Shown: positions 27,227 to 38,265, counted from the first letter of the stretch. The stretch: 64,000 nucleotides of DNA from UPXZ01 sp964634605 (GCA_964634605.1 CAZWLJ010000005.1:1-64000); one strand, 5' to 3'. Program-made: numbers and translations. The notes: generated from the letters alone by a model not told the origin.

Positions 27227-29809
27227 ATGAAAAACATATCAAATAAAACATTTCAGTGTTTTAATAAATTCATTGTCTCGCTGGTCATTTTACTGAGTGG
27301 TTTTATGTACTCGTGCCGGGATGAATACAAATACGACGATCAGGAGCCGGAAGGCCTTGGAAGCAGTATTTTCGACTATCTGAATGATGAGGGCAATTAT
27401 ACGGTCACTCTCAGGATGATCCAGGAACTTGATTACGACACAATACTGAGTCTGACAGGAAGTAAAACATTATTCGTTGCCGACGATGATGCTTACAAGG
27501 AATTTTTCAAAAAAAATGAATGGGGAGTTACACGCTACGAAGAGCTGACTCTTGCCCAGAAAAAGTCTTTGCTTAAGTTCTCCATGCTGGATAACGCCTA
27601 TACCATTGTAAAACTGTCAAATTACAATTACGACGGAGTGCTGGTTGAAGAGACGGCTATGCGTCAGGAAACGGCACTGGCATCCGTTGATACCGTTTCG
27701 TTCGACAAAGACAGCAAACTGCCTACAAGTCCGTACTGGAATTATTACCGTCAGAAGGGAATTCATCTGGTAAAGGATAACACCCCGAAGACGATTGTGT
27801 ATTTTACCGAAGAATTCATCAATAAGGCAGGCCTTACCGCTGAAGATTTTACTACCCTTACCAACGGCAAAACACGGGCGAAAGGCGACGTGTATGTGTT
27901 TGACAAAAAGATTATCAAGCCCAATATCAGATGTAAAAACGGTTATATACATGTCATTGAAAGCGTGCTGACTCCTCCGCGGAATATGGCAGAGTACATA
28001 CAGGATAATCCAGACACCAAAATCTTTTCGAAATTGCTCGATCGGTTTTGCGTGATGGTTTACGATAACGCCACCACTGTGTTGTATAAAAACAAGCATC
28101 CCGAATTTAGCGATTCTATCTTCATAAAATCATACTATGCATCCAACGGGGGAGTTACCAGACCTCTCGATGCCAAACATGTGGAAATAGTCAACGCACA
28201 GGCAGTGAAAAACCTGCTCCCGTATAATCCGGGATGGAACGGATACAGAGCCGGAGCCCTGGAATCGGATATGGCAGCCATGTTTGTGCCTACCGACGAG
28301 GCTATGAATAATTATTTCAACAGCGGAGTAGGAGCAATCCTGAAAGACCGGTTTGGCTCATGGGACAATGTGCCCGACGAAATCATTCTCCCGTTTATTA
28401 AAAGACACATGCGCACATCCATGCTCGAATCTGTGCCGAGCAGATTCTCAAAAATGGTGGATGGCGAAAATTATGCACTGCCCGTGCAGAAAAGCCATAT
28501 AGTAAGTTCATACATGGCTTCCAACGGGAATGTGTATATTACCAATGATGTCTATCCGCCGGTCGACTACATATCGGTATACAGCCCCGTGCTGCTGAGT
28601 TCCAACTCAAAAATAATGAACTGGGCTATCAACTTATCGCAGCGAAGCGTCGACGGAACCATGTTCGCGTTCTATAAACTCTATTTGAACTCGCTCGTTA
28701 GCAAGTACAGCCTGTTTGTACCTACCGATGAATATTTCACAAAATATATCGACCCGATAGCATACGGGCAGGAAGTGTCGGGAGTACTGAAATATTGGTA
28801 CAATGAAAAAAACTCCACAGTCAACGCTACAGTTTACAGATATGACAAAACCAACGATATTGTTGGCGACTCTGTAGATATTATTACAAGCAGTACATTT
28901 CTCCAAAACAGGCTGTGGGATATACTTGACAGCCACATTGTAGTAGGTGATGTGGAATCCGGAAAGGAATATTACGTTACCAAAGCCAATGATTTAATCC
29001 GTGTTTCGGGTAAGGGAAATTCGATGGTGGTAAAAGGCGGTGGCGACCAGACAAGAAACACAGCATCGAATGTGAAAAACGTATTCCGCCAGTACAACGG
29101 TTCAACCTACTTCCTCGACAAGCAAATTCAGCCCGCGATTAAATCGGTTTACAAGATATTGAGTGAAAATCCTGAATTCTCCATGTTTTTCGAGTTGCTC
29201 AACGGAGTACCCGAAGGCAATATTGTACAGATATTTGCACAGCAGGGTATCGACTACCGGATAAAATTCTTCAATGCGTTCAGATATACCGTGTATGTGC
29301 CAACCAACGCGGCGGTACAGAGAGCCATCGACAATAAAGTGATTAAAACCTGGCAGGAAATCAGCACATTGACCGGTACCGAAAAAGAAAAGGCCGTTTC
29401 CGGAATGATCAATTTCCTGAAATACCATTTTCAGGACGACGCGGTGTTCTTCGGCGATACTTTCAACGGTCACTATCAGTCGGCAACATTAAAAACCACG
29501 ACAAATCAGACCCGCTTCGGAACCGTAAAAAACAAATATTACAAACTCGGAGTAACAGGTAACGCTTCGTCCATCCAAATCACAATGGATACTCCGGCAG
29601 AAGTTACGGCGAGAACTGCCAGTGTGGTTACAACCAACGGATTGTACAATATCATTGCTAAAGATTATATTTTTGCCAAACTGCCTTCAGCTTACAAATA
29701 TGTCGACGGAACAGGATCGCTTACCGGTTCGTTATTCAACACATCATCCATCTCCACGTCAGCTTCTGCAGTAATTCACCAAATTGATAACGTTTTGACA
29801 TTCGAATAA
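27227..29809 (+). CDS. Fasciclin (FAS1) domain surface lipoprotein, 860 aa
   Basis: The lipoprotein signal has its acylated cysteine at residue 30 (GFMYSC), followed by the acidic stretch RDEYKYDD, which resembles the Bacteroidota surface-lipoprotein export signal. About four FAS1-like repeats fill the rest (~45-245, 250-430, 450-640, 640-860). Each contains a strand like LFVPTDEAM or VYVPTNAAV, and repeat 1 ends with GYIHVIESVL. FAS1 domains mediate adhesion and ligand binding. In Bacteroidota such lipoproteins accompany SusCD pairs, where a surface-glycan-binding role is generally inferred. The gene lies 5 bases before susC, implying tight coupling. It is longer than the other two FAS1 proteins of the operon. 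Confidence 0.88.
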   Translation: MKNISNKTFQCFNKFIVSLVILLSGFMYSCRDEYKYDDQEPEGLGSSIFDYLNDEGNYTVTLRMIQELDYDTILSLTGSKTLFVADDDAYKEFFKKNEWGVTRYEELTLAQKKSLLKFSMLDNAYTIVKLSNYNYDGVLVEETAMRQETALASVDTVSFDKDSKLPTSPYWNYYRQKGIHLVKDNTPKTIVYFTEEFINKAGLTAEDFTTLTNGKTRAKGDVYVFDKKIIKPNIRCKNGYIHVIESVLTPPRNMAEYIQDNPDTKIFSKLLDRFCVMVYDNATTVLYKNKHPEFSDSIFIKSYYASNGGVTRPLDAKHVEIVNAQAVKNLLPYNPGWNGYRAGALESDMAAMFVPTDEAMNNYFNSGVGAILKDRFGSWDNVPDEIILPFIKRHMRTSMLESVPSRFSKMVDGENYALPVQKSHIVSSYMASNGNVYITNDVYPPVDYISVYSPVLLSSNSKIMNWAINLSQRSVDGTMFAFYKLYLNSLVSKYSLFVPTDEYFTKYIDPIAYGQEVSGVLKYWYNEKNSTVNATVYRYDKTNDIVGDSVDIITSSTFLQNRLWDILDSHIVVGDVESGKEYYVTKANDLIRVSGKGNSMVVKGGGDQTRNTASNVKNVFRQYNGSTYFLDKQIQPAIKSVYKILSENPEFSMFFELLNGVPEGNIVQIFAQQGIDYRIKFFNAFRYTVYVPTNAAVQRAIDNKVIKTWQEISTLTGTEKEKAVSGMINFLKYHFQDDAVFFGDTFNGHYQSATLKTTTNQTRFGTVKNKYYKLGVTGNASSIQITMDTPAEVTARTASVVTTNGLYNIIAKDYIFAKLPSAYKYVDGTGSLTGSLFNTSSISTSASAVIHQIDNVLTFE

Positions 29810-29814
29810 TTATA

Positions 29815-32800
29815 ATGAAAAAAGCACAAAGATTAACAGTTATAACATTATCATTCTTGCTTGCTTTGACCGTTACCCCTTTCAGTTTTGGGCAGAGTAC
29901 AGGTGGAGATAATATAATTCAGGGTACCGTTTCATCAGCTACTGACGGCGAACTACTCATCGGTGCAAGTGTAACCGAGGTGGATGCAAACAATCGTGTA
30001 ATCAGTGGAACTACAACCGATATCAACGGCCGGTTCGTGCTTAAGGTAAGAAATCTGAATGGCAGAATTACAGTGGCTTATGTGGGATTCGACAAGCAGA
30101 ACGTCCGGATTAATAACCGCAAAACAATTGATGTGTCGCTGGTGGAAAAAGACAACACCATGCAGGCAGTGGAGGTAGTGGCACAGAAACGGCAAACTCA
30201 GGGAGGTTTCAGTATCCCTGAAAGGGAAGTTTCCACTGCCATTCAAAAGATTGACACCAAGGAGTTTGAGGGATTGCAGGTATCTTCCATCGACGAAGCG
30301 CTTCAGGGACGAATAGCCGGGCTGGATATTGTAGCCAACTCAAGCGACCCGGGAACGGGTACCTCCATGCGTATCAGGGGGGTAACTTCCATTACCGGAA
30401 GCAGCCAGCCTTTGATTGTGGTCAACGGTGTTCCCTACGATATTCAGGTGGATCCGAATTTTGACTTTGCAAATTCCAACCAGGAACAGTACGCCAATAT
30501 GCTCAGTATCAATCCGGATGATATCCTGGATATTTCGGTACTCAAAGATGCAGGAGCAGCTGCCATCTGGGGCTCCAAAGGAGCCAACGGGGTATTGATG
30601 ATTTCGACCAAAAGAGGAACCAGCGGACCTACACGCATTGATTATTCATATCGTTTTACACGCACTGTACAGCCCAGGGGAATGAATATGCTCAACGGAG
30701 ATGACTTTACAATGCTGATGAAAGAAGCCTATTTCAATCCGCGTCAGGATAAACTCGCTTCTAACATTCCCGAATACAACTACGATACCAACAATCCGGA
30801 TTATGAAAACTACAACAACAACACCGATTGGGTGAAGGAAGTTACACAGCCCGGAAATATCAACGACCACTACGTGACCATTTCAGGGGGAGGCGAACGG
30901 GCAAACTACAGAGTTTCGGGAGGTTATCTTTATCAAAACGGGACCATTATCGGCCAGAAATACAACAGGATATCCTCGCGTGCCAACCTGGACTACCGAG
31001 TATCCGACCGTATTCGGTTCGGAGCCGAATTTTCACTGACAAATTCTGATAACGATAAGAATCATGCCGGGATGAAAATTGAAGGGGTGAACTGGCCTTC
31101 AATCTTAAACCTGGCTTATCAGAAAATGCCCAACGTAAGTGTGTATGCCCAGGATAAGGAAGGGAATAATACCGACATGTATTACAATATTCCAAGAGAT
31201 TCGAGGCTGAGCTACGACCAGAAATACATGGCTAATCCGGTAGCTCTGGCCAAGCTCGCTAAATTCAATGAAAAAGCATTCCGCATTACCCCGACATTCC
31301 GGCTGATCTACGATATTCTCGATCCGAACAAGCATATGCTTCGTTTCAACTCGTTTATTTCTTTCGATATCAACAACAGTAAAGTATCACGCTTTTTACC
31401 CCAGGAAGTTAACAATGCTTACTGGGATGAAACCAACAGGGCTGAAGACGGGGAATCCGAGAGCCTGAACATTTTCATGGACAACAACCTGGCGTGGCAG
31501 CCGAAATTTGAAAATTCGGATCACAGTCTGTTATTGTACGGTTCATTTCAGATGAGTACCGGTAATTCTTCCTGGCAGAATATTTTATCATACACCCTGC
31601 CCTCTGGTGCTGCTCCCGATGCTTCAAACGATGCTTTCCTCACTGATGGCGGCTCCGCCCACTCATCATGGCGGTCGCTTGCATACATGTTTCGTGGTCA
31701 CTACGCCTATAAATCAAGATACATAGCCGATTTAACATACCGCATCGACGGGAGTACCAAATTCGGTGAAGCAAATAAGTACGGACATTTTCCGGGTGTT
31801 TCGCTTAAGTACATATTCTCCGACGAGCCTTTTATTAAAGAAAAAGCACCCTGGCTTACCATGTTTGCTGTACGTCCGGCATGGGGAATGAGCGGTAATC
31901 AGCCCGGAGCAGAGTACCTGCATTACAGCCGGTATCAGAATTACGGAACTTACATAGATATGAATGCCGTAAGACCCGGCACGCTCAAACTGCAGAACCT
32001 GAAATGGGAAACCACCAATTCTTTCAACCTCGGGTTTGATATAGGATTCTGGGACAAATATATTTTCGATATCAATCTCTACCGGAAAAACACCAAGGAT
32101 TTATTGTTCCCCAACGTGGCTATTTCTCAGATATCCGGATTCAGCTCCTTATCTTATATCAACGGGGGAGTAATGGACAATTCAGGCTGGGAAGTCAATT
32201 TCTATGCAAACAGATTCATTCAAAGCCGCGATTTCAGTGTTGATTTTTCGTTCAACCTGTCAAACTACACCAATGTACTTGTCGATTTGTATCAGGGCAT
32301 TCTGGATAGCTATAATGGTGATTTCAACTACCAGAACGGCTCTTACCTGACCCGCATCCAGAAAGGGAATTCATTCGGATCCATTTACGGATTCAGGTAC
32401 AAGGGTGTGTATCAGTACGATAAGTTTGTTCCCGGATCACAGGAAAATGCACCGGTAGCCAGAGATGCATCGGGAAATGTGATTCTGGATCAGAACAACG
32501 ATCCGAAATATATGTATTTTGCCTACGGACAGACCACGAAATACCGCTTCAGGGGAGGCGATGCCATCTACGATGATATCAATAACGACGGAAGCATAGA
32601 TGAACTCGATATTGTGTACCTCGGCAACGCTAATCCGAAAATCAACGGGGGATTCGGACCTACATTCAGGTACAGGAATTTTTATATGAAGATGTTTTTC
32701 AACTTCAGGTACGGCAATAAAATCATTAATATGGCCAGGATGTATGCTGAGAATATGTACGACGACAACAACCAGAGTATAGCTGTAAACTGGCGCTGGA

Positions 32801-33135
32801 GAGTTGATGGAGATGTTACTGAAATGCCCCGCGCATTATATCGCGAAGGTTTCAACTGGCTCGGGAGCGACCGTTACGTGGAAGATGGCTCGTTTCTCAG
32901 GTTCAAATACCTCACGTTCAACTATTCATTCCCGAATAACGTGCTGAAACCTCTGAATCTCGAAAAGGTGAACCTCTATCTGACATTCAATAATTTGCTG
33001 GTTTTTACCAAATATACCGGAGTAGATCCCGAAGTTGGATACGGAGCCCTGACCTCCAACCGCGGACTAAGTGTGGATAACTCTGCTACTCCGCGCACCA
33101 GGGACTTTACATTCGGCATTTCAATAGGATTATAA
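29815..33135 (+). CDS. SusC/RagA-type TonB-dependent outer membrane transporter (first), 1106 aa
   Basis: A signal peptide (~1-26) is followed by a carboxypeptidase-regulatory-like domain (~36-120; IQGTVSSATDGELLIGASV, TDINGRFVLKV), a TonB plug (~135-265; EALQGRIAGLDI, MRIRGVTSI, PLIVVNGVPYD, VLKDAGAAAIWGSKGANGV) and a 22-strand-type beta-barrel to the end (DFTFGISIGL). The length is normal for SusC. It imports oligosaccharides across the outer membrane using TonB energy, with its SusD partner encoded 11 bases downstream. The substrate is not deducible from sequence; the locus suggests an arabinose-containing glycan. Confidence 0.96.
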   Translation: MKKAQRLTVITLSFLLALTVTPFSFGQSTGGDNIIQGTVSSATDGELLIGASVTEVDANNRVISGTTTDINGRFVLKVRNLNGRITVAYVGFDKQNVRINNRKTIDVSLVEKDNTMQAVEVVAQKRQTQGGFSIPEREVSTAIQKIDTKEFEGLQVSSIDEALQGRIAGLDIVANSSDPGTGTSMRIRGVTSITGSSQPLIVVNGVPYDIQVDPNFDFANSNQEQYANMLSINPDDILDISVLKDAGAAAIWGSKGANGVLMISTKRGTSGPTRIDYSYRFTRTVQPRGMNMLNGDDFTMLMKEAYFNPRQDKLASNIPEYNYDTNNPDYENYNNNTDWVKEVTQPGNINDHYVTISGGGERANYRVSGGYLYQNGTIIGQKYNRISSRANLDYRVSDRIRFGAEFSLTNSDNDKNHAGMKIEGVNWPSILNLAYQKMPNVSVYAQDKEGNNTDMYYNIPRDSRLSYDQKYMANPVALAKLAKFNEKAFRITPTFRLIYDILDPNKHMLRFNSFISFDINNSKVSRFLPQEVNNAYWDETNRAEDGESESLNIFMDNNLAWQPKFENSDHSLLLYGSFQMSTGNSSWQNILSYTLPSGAAPDASNDAFLTDGGSAHSSWRSLAYMFRGHYAYKSRYIADLTYRIDGSTKFGEANKYGHFPGVSLKYIFSDEPFIKEKAPWLTMFAVRPAWGMSGNQPGAEYLHYSRYQNYGTYIDMNAVRPGTLKLQNLKWETTNSFNLGFDIGFWDKYIFDINLYRKNTKDLLFPNVAISQISGFSSLSYINGGVMDNSGWEVNFYANRFIQSRDFSVDFSFNLSNYTNVLVDLYQGILDSYNGDFNYQNGSYLTRIQKGNSFGSIYGFRYKGVYQYDKFVPGSQENAPVARDASGNVILDQNNDPKYMYFAYGQTTKYRFRGGDAIYDDINNDGSIDELDIVYLGNANPKINGGFGPTFRYRNFYMKMFFNFRYGNKIINMARMYAENMYDDNNQSIAVNWRWRVDGDVTEMPRALYREGFNWLGSDRYVEDGSFLRFKYLTFNYSFPNNVLKPLNLEKVNLYLTFNNLLVFTKYTGVDPEVGYGALTSNRGLSVDNSATPRTRDFTFGISIGL

Positions 33136-33146
33136 CAAACGAAAAT

Positions 33147-34727
33147 ATGAAAACGAAAATTATAATATTCAGTTTTTTTGTGGCTTTGTTGAGTTTTTCG
33201 GCTTGTACCGAATGGCTCAATACAAAACCCGAAAGTGAAATCATACTTGAAGAATACTGGAAATCCGAATCGGACGTACAGGCTGTACTCGCCGCCTGTT
33301 ATCGCGGACTCACAGAGCCGGGTGTAATCTACAGAATGATAGTGTGGGGCGAACTGAGATCAGACAACATGATCAATGGTTCAGGTTTCCCGAGCGAACT
33401 GTATGATATGCAGCGGATACTTGAAGGCAACCTCACCACCGTGAATACATATGCATCATGGGGATCTTTTTATACCGTAATCAATTATTGCAATACGCTG
33501 CTGCATTACGCACCCACGGTACCCGAACGTGATAATAACTTTACAGAATTTGACCTGAAACGCGTACAGGCCGAAGCGTTGACCATAAGGGCCCTCGCGT
33601 ATTTCTACCTCGTTCGGGCGTTCAGGGAAGTGCCATGGATAGAAGATGCAAGTATAAATGACACGCAGAATTATCAAAAACCGAAAAATAACGAGGAAAC
33701 AATCATCAGCAATATCATTCGCGATCTGCTGATTGCCGCTGACAATGCTCCGCTTGATTATGGAAACACCGAATACAACAAGGGACGCGTTACCCTCGGC
33801 ATGGTCAACAGTCTGCTTGCCGATGTGTATCTGTGGAAACAGGATTACGATAAGTGTATCGAAGCCTGCGACCGTGTGCTGGCAAACAAGGAATACTCCC
33901 TTGCAGAGGGAAGGAATTTACTGAGTCAGGTCTTTTATCTCGGAAATTCCGACGAAAGTATATTTGAATTGCAGTTCAAAGAGAATGTGAACGAAAACCG
34001 GGCTGTTCAGGAGTTGTACGGAAGTTCTTCGAAAAGAATGGGTTCCATCGGATTCCCGACCACACTGACTCACGATGCAGGACCCCCTACAAATGCACCC
34101 GGCGCCTATAGCCCGTTTGTGTACAAAGTCAACTCTAACGTGATCGAAAGTGAGAAGGACGTGAGAGCTACCGATTTTTATTTCAGTTTCGGTGGAAATT
34201 TCTTCATATTCAAGTATGCCGGAGTACAGCGACTGGAATCAACAGCCGGAACAAGCGTGTATAATCATCGCTCAAATACGCCTAACTGGATTATTTACAG
34301 ACTCTCTGACGTAATGCTTATGAAGTCCGAAGCCCTGGTGCAGAAAGACGGGAAAGATAATTTCAATAAAGCTATGGAATTGATAAACGAAACATACCTC
34401 CGTTCCAACGAAGATGCCGATTCGCTCAAAACAGTCAATTATCCCACAAAGTTAGAGATGGAAAAACTGGTGCTGCGCGAACGGCAGAGAGAGTTGCTTT
34501 TCGAAGGGAAACGATGGTTCGACCTGATGAGAGTAGCCCGGCGCGAAAATTCGACTTACACACTGAATTCGTATGTCGATCATAAATTGTCTTCAGCCAC
34601 ATCAGCCACATTAGGGGCACTCGTGATGGATGCCATGTATATGCCAATCTCCAGATGGGAGATTGAAGCCAATCCAAAGCTGACTCAGAATCCATTTTAT
34701 GAAGAAAACAATTCTTCGTCACGTTAA
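33147..34727 (+). CDS. SusD/RagB-type surface glycan-binding lipoprotein (first), 526 aa
   Basis: The lipobox LLSFSAC places the acylated cysteine at residue 20, followed by the typical SusD opening TEWLNTKPESEI. TPR-like helices (ALTIRALAYFYLVRAFREVPW, SLLADVYLWKQDYDKCIEACD) and the SusD C-terminal signature LRERQRELLFEGKRWFDLMR confirm the family. SusD proteins cap the SusC barrel and bind the incoming glycan. It is located between susC and the second FAS1 gene with gaps of 11 and 6 bases. Confidence 0.96.
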   Translation: MKTKIIIFSFFVALLSFSACTEWLNTKPESEIILEEYWKSESDVQAVLAACYRGLTEPGVIYRMIVWGELRSDNMINGSGFPSELYDMQRILEGNLTTVNTYASWGSFYTVINYCNTLLHYAPTVPERDNNFTEFDLKRVQAEALTIRALAYFYLVRAFREVPWIEDASINDTQNYQKPKNNEETIISNIIRDLLIAADNAPLDYGNTEYNKGRVTLGMVNSLLADVYLWKQDYDKCIEACDRVLANKEYSLAEGRNLLSQVFYLGNSDESIFELQFKENVNENRAVQELYGSSSKRMGSIGFPTTLTHDAGPPTNAPGAYSPFVYKVNSNVIESEKDVRATDFYFSFGGNFFIFKYAGVQRLESTAGTSVYNHRSNTPNWIIYRLSDVMLMKSEALVQKDGKDNFNKAMELINETYLRSNEDADSLKTVNYPTKLEMEKLVLRERQRELLFEGKRWFDLMRVARRENSTYTLNSYVDHKLSSATSATLGALVMDAMYMPISRWEIEANPKLTQNPFYEENNSSSR

Positions 34728-34733
34728 TAAAAA

Positions 34734-36665
34734 ATGCGAATAAATATGGAAACAATTACAAAAATCGCGATAAAAATACGCAGGCAGTTTCAAATCATGC
34801 TTGTGATACTTGGGGGGAGTTTCTTCCTGCTTTCATCCTGTAATTCCGACCAGGTTGGAGAAAACCTGTACACATTCCAGAGTAAAATGATGGGGCAGTT
34901 TCTTGCCGATTCTGCCGAATTTTCGGAATTTGCCCGGTTGCTCGATACAACAAAAGTGATCTCGCTGCTCAATACGTATGGCACATACACATGCTTTGCG
35001 CCTACAAATGACGCCATGAAAGCTTTCTACAAGGCCAGAGGAAAAAAATCGATGGACGAATTCTCACTCGATTCGCTGAAACTGATTGCTTATGATCACC
35101 TGATCAACGGAGCTGAAGTCCTCTACTCCAATTTCGTGGTCGGCCGTTTGCCGCAAATGTCCATGAGCGACAGGTATCTGGCTATTTCATTCGGCCAGAA
35201 TGGCGAAGCATTTGTCAACAAGACCTCAAAAATTATTCAGAACAATGTAGTGGTTCACAACGGTGTCATTCATTTTATCGATGAGGTGCTCAATCCTACC
35301 CGCGAAGGAATTGTGGAGGTGATTTCGGCTGATCCGAAGTTTTCACTGTTCTACGAAGCACTTCTGGCTACCGGCCTGGCCGATTCGCTCGTAAGGTACA
35401 AGGACGATACCTATGATCCCGAAGACTTCAGGCATCTCATTACCGTAACACGCGAATCAAACCAGTGGTATTACCATGAAATACCCCTGTCGAGAAAATT
35501 TGGCTATACTTTGTTTGTCGAAAGCAATGATACGTATGCCAAAAACGGGATAACCGATCTGGCAAGTCTGAAGACTTATGCAGCCGGTATTTACAACACC
35601 GTATATCCCGACGATGCAAACATTACCAGCATAACAGATCCGCGTAACAGCCTGAACCGTTTCATCGCATATCATATTATCAATAAGCAGATGAGTTATT
35701 CAAAACTCATTGATGCTTACGATACAGGTCATATGCTCAAAACGATAGATATGTATGAATATCTTGAAACCATGTGCCCCAATACACTCATAGAAGTGAA
35801 AAAGGACAGGCTGAAAGGTAAGACAAATATTCTGAATTATATCAGGGAAACAGGCAAATACATAAACATCACAACCAATTACGATAATGATGCTGTAAAC
35901 GGCGTTTATCACGAAATTGACGGAATACTGGCTTACGACCAGAATGTGGAAGCCGAACATTCCACCAAGCGTTTACGCTTTGACGGATCAAGTTTCTTCC
36001 CCGAACTTACAAACAACAATATGCGCGGCAGAGGAATCACGAGTCCGGGCCCGGGTCCGAACCTGCAGTTTAAATTGCCCCGTAATTACATCGACAGGTT
36101 AAGTACTTCGGAGCAAACCGTAGTAAGTTACCTCACAGCCGATGCAAGATATCAGAATTACGAAGGGGATGAAATTTTCCTGGGAGCCACTTCAGGAAAT
36201 CTGTATGACTTCTCCATCATTACTCCGCCCATACCGGCCGGAACGTATGAGGTTCGCTTCGGATACCTCACTAACGGTAAACGGGGAGTTGCTCAGCTTT
36301 ATCTGGATAATATCCCGGCAGGAGTACCTCTTAACCTGAACAATTACGCTACCGACGTATCCATCGGGTACGAAACTCCCCGTACCGTACAGGCTGACAT
36401 GGAGGGATTCGAAAACGATAAAATGATGCGTAACAGGGGATTCATGAAAGGACCGGCTTGCTATAAGGTAGTTCAGACCGGTTGGTCCGACGGAGAAAAT
36501 GCCCGGTTCAGTCCGGCAGCGCTCAGAAGAATAATGGGAACTTACATTTTTCACGAACCAACCAATCATGTGCTTACCGTAAAAGGATTGAGCGGAGGTG
36601 AGTTTATGTTTGATTATCTCGAATTTGTTCCTACCAGCGTACTGGAAAGCGAAGACATCTATTAA
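34734..36665 (+). CDS. Fasciclin (FAS1) domain lipoprotein (second), 643 aa
   Basis: The lipoprotein signal has its cysteine at residue 36 (FLLSSC). Two FAS1 domains follow (~48-190 and ~195-405). The first contains TYTCFAPTNDAMKAFYKARG and VVHNGVIHFIDEVL; the second contains YTLFVESNDTY and NGVYHEIDGIL, the usual FAS1 H1/H2-like blocks. A C-terminal beta-rich domain (~420-640; PAGTYEVRFGYLTNGKRGVAQLYLDN, MFDYLEFVP) resembles a carbohydrate-binding jelly-roll. Start 34734 gives a slightly long signal; ATG 34746 is an alternative. Binding of the imported glycan at the cell surface is inferred from operon position. Confidence 0.87.
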   Translation: MRINMETITKIAIKIRRQFQIMLVILGGSFFLLSSCNSDQVGENLYTFQSKMMGQFLADSAEFSEFARLLDTTKVISLLNTYGTYTCFAPTNDAMKAFYKARGKKSMDEFSLDSLKLIAYDHLINGAEVLYSNFVVGRLPQMSMSDRYLAISFGQNGEAFVNKTSKIIQNNVVVHNGVIHFIDEVLNPTREGIVEVISADPKFSLFYEALLATGLADSLVRYKDDTYDPEDFRHLITVTRESNQWYYHEIPLSRKFGYTLFVESNDTYAKNGITDLASLKTYAAGIYNTVYPDDANITSITDPRNSLNRFIAYHIINKQMSYSKLIDAYDTGHMLKTIDMYEYLETMCPNTLIEVKKDRLKGKTNILNYIRETGKYINITTNYDNDAVNGVYHEIDGILAYDQNVEAEHSTKRLRFDGSSFFPELTNNNMRGRGITSPGPGPNLQFKLPRNYIDRLSTSEQTVVSYLTADARYQNYEGDEIFLGATSGNLYDFSIITPPIPAGTYEVRFGYLTNGKRGVAQLYLDNIPAGVPLNLNNYATDVSIGYETPRTVQADMEGFENDKMMRNRGFMKGPACYKVVQTGWSDGENARFSPAALRRIMGTYIFHEPTNHVLTVKGLSGGEFMFDYLEFVPTSVLESEDIY

Positions 36666-36696
36666 TAATGCGATTAAAATATACAATAATATAAAA

Positions 36697-38265
36697 ATGG
36701 CTATGAAACTTAGATATTATGGTGCTTTGATGCTGGTATCTGTGCTGGCTGCGTTCACTGTTACTTCGTGCAGCGAAGAATGGGATGCGCACTACCATTC
36801 ATTACCGGCCGATAAAAGTGAATTGAATCTGTATGATTTCATCAAATCACAGCCCGACCTGAGTACTTTCACCAAAATGCTCGAAACTACCGGGTATGAT
36901 TCAATACTGAGCAAACCTCAGACTTTTACTGTCTGGGCACCATCCAACCAGGCATTGAGCGGATTGAACACCGACGACTCCGGACTGGCATTGGAAATTG
37001 TAAAGAATCACATTACAATGTTTTCATATACTACTTCAGGTATCAGCCGGAGTGTAATGCTCATGCTGAACAACAAGCTTATCCCGTTCGAAAAACAGGT
37101 TGATGGATACTATTTCAACGAGAAAAAAATAACAACAGCTGATATGGCTGCAGCCAACGGAATGCTACATATCATCGGAGGATACGCTCCTTATAAAAAG
37201 AATATCTGGGAATTTATTTACAGCGCACCGGGACTCGATTCGTTAAGAACATATATTAATTCGCTCACCAGACAGGAGTTTGATGAAGAGAGAAGTTATA
37301 AAGACGGTGTATTTAAGGATTCTGTTTTCAAAACAACAAACCCTGTGCTCACGAGGCTGGCAAGCCTGAACGATGAAGACAGCCTGTACACGGCCATTCT
37401 GCCCGACAATAAGGCATGGACAGAGGCTTATAATAAGATATATCCATTTTTCAATACCACCCAAGCCGACGGAGGAGCGGTGCAGCAAAGAGCCTCTGCA
37501 AGCTGGACACTGGTGAAAGACTTGTTTTTCAGAAATAAAATACAGACTCCGTCGCCGGTTAATCCGCTCGTTTCCACATCGAATACAAAATTCTTCAATC
37601 CTGATTATCTGTTCAACGGATTGCAGCCATCTGTTATGAGCAACGGATTGTCATTTATCCGTAGTTCGTGGAATACTCCTGATACCGTTTCGTGGTTCAA
37701 ACCTCTCAGAATTGAGGCTGAAAACACGTTTGGCCGGACACTCTCAAACCTGAGCGCGAGTGTCAATTCAGGCGTTGGCACCGGCATATCGGTTTCAAAC
37801 AATTATTATCTGGTTTTGAGAGACGCCTCATTGAACCAGCTTTCAAAACTATACGCCACCTATAGCATTCCCAATACGCTTTCGGCCAGATACAACATTT
37901 ATTGTGTCTTCGTACCGAAAAGCATTATCGACCCGAATGACAAAAAGCCCTATCAGGTGAAATTCTACCTCACCTACACCAACAGCTCCGGTCAGCAGGT
38001 TGCAAATGCGGCGATTGGCGCTGCAAATAACGTACTGAAACCAAACGATCCTGCTGTAGCCGTATTCACAACCGATCCGACTAAAGTACATAAAATGCTG
38101 GTTGTGAAGGATTTTACTTTCCCGTACAGCAATACAGTATTCAGTGCTGCCACAGTAGCCGATCTGGTAAAACAAATTAAGGTATCTCTGAGAATCGAGT
38201 CTGTAAATACTAAGGAAAAAGATGATATAATGATTGATTGCATCATTCTTGAACCGGTATTATAA
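36697..38265 (+). CDS. Fasciclin (FAS1) domain lipoprotein (third), 522 aa
   Basis: The lipobox TVTSC (Cys25) is followed by acidic SEEWDAHY, consistent with surface export. A FAS1 domain lies at ~40-170 (YDFIKSQPDLSTFTKMLETT, TFTVWAPSNQAL, ANGMLHIIGGYAPY). A second, degenerate FAS1-like region follows (~172-310; LYTAILPDNKAWTEAY). The C-terminal beta domain (~330-522) resembles that of the preceding FAS1 protein. The ATG at 36697 is used; a longer in-frame start overlaps the upstream gene and lacks a signal sequence. The gene separates the two SusCD pairs and probably belongs with the second pair. Confidence 0.85.
   Translation: MAMKLRYYGALMLVSVLAAFTVTSCSEEWDAHYHSLPADKSELNLYDFIKSQPDLSTFTKMLETTGYDSILSKPQTFTVWAPSNQALSGLNTDDSGLALEIVKNHITMFSYTTSGISRSVMLMLNNKLIPFEKQVDGYYFNEKKITTADMAAANGMLHIIGGYAPYKKNIWEFIYSAPGLDSLRTYINSLTRQEFDEERSYKDGVFKDSVFKTTNPVLTRLASLNDEDSLYTAILPDNKAWTEAYNKIYPFFNTTQADGGAVQQRASASWTLVKDLFFRNKIQTPSPVNPLVSTSNTKFFNPDYLFNGLQPSVMSNGLSFIRSSWNTPDTVSWFKPLRIEAENTFGRTLSNLSASVNSGVGTGISVSNNYYLVLRDASLNQLSKLYATYSIPNTLSARYNIYCVFVPKSIIDPNDKKPYQVKFYLTYTNSSGQQVANAAIGAANNVLKPNDPAVAVFTTDPTKVHKMLVVKDFTFPYSNTVFSAATVADLVKQIKVSLRIESVNTKEKDDIMIDCIILEPVL

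Noticed and set aside
36598..36696. Longer start for the third FAS1 lipoprotein
   Set aside because: It overlaps the preceding gene and moves the lipoprotein signal away from the N-terminus; ATG 36697 gives a proper lipobox at Cys25.
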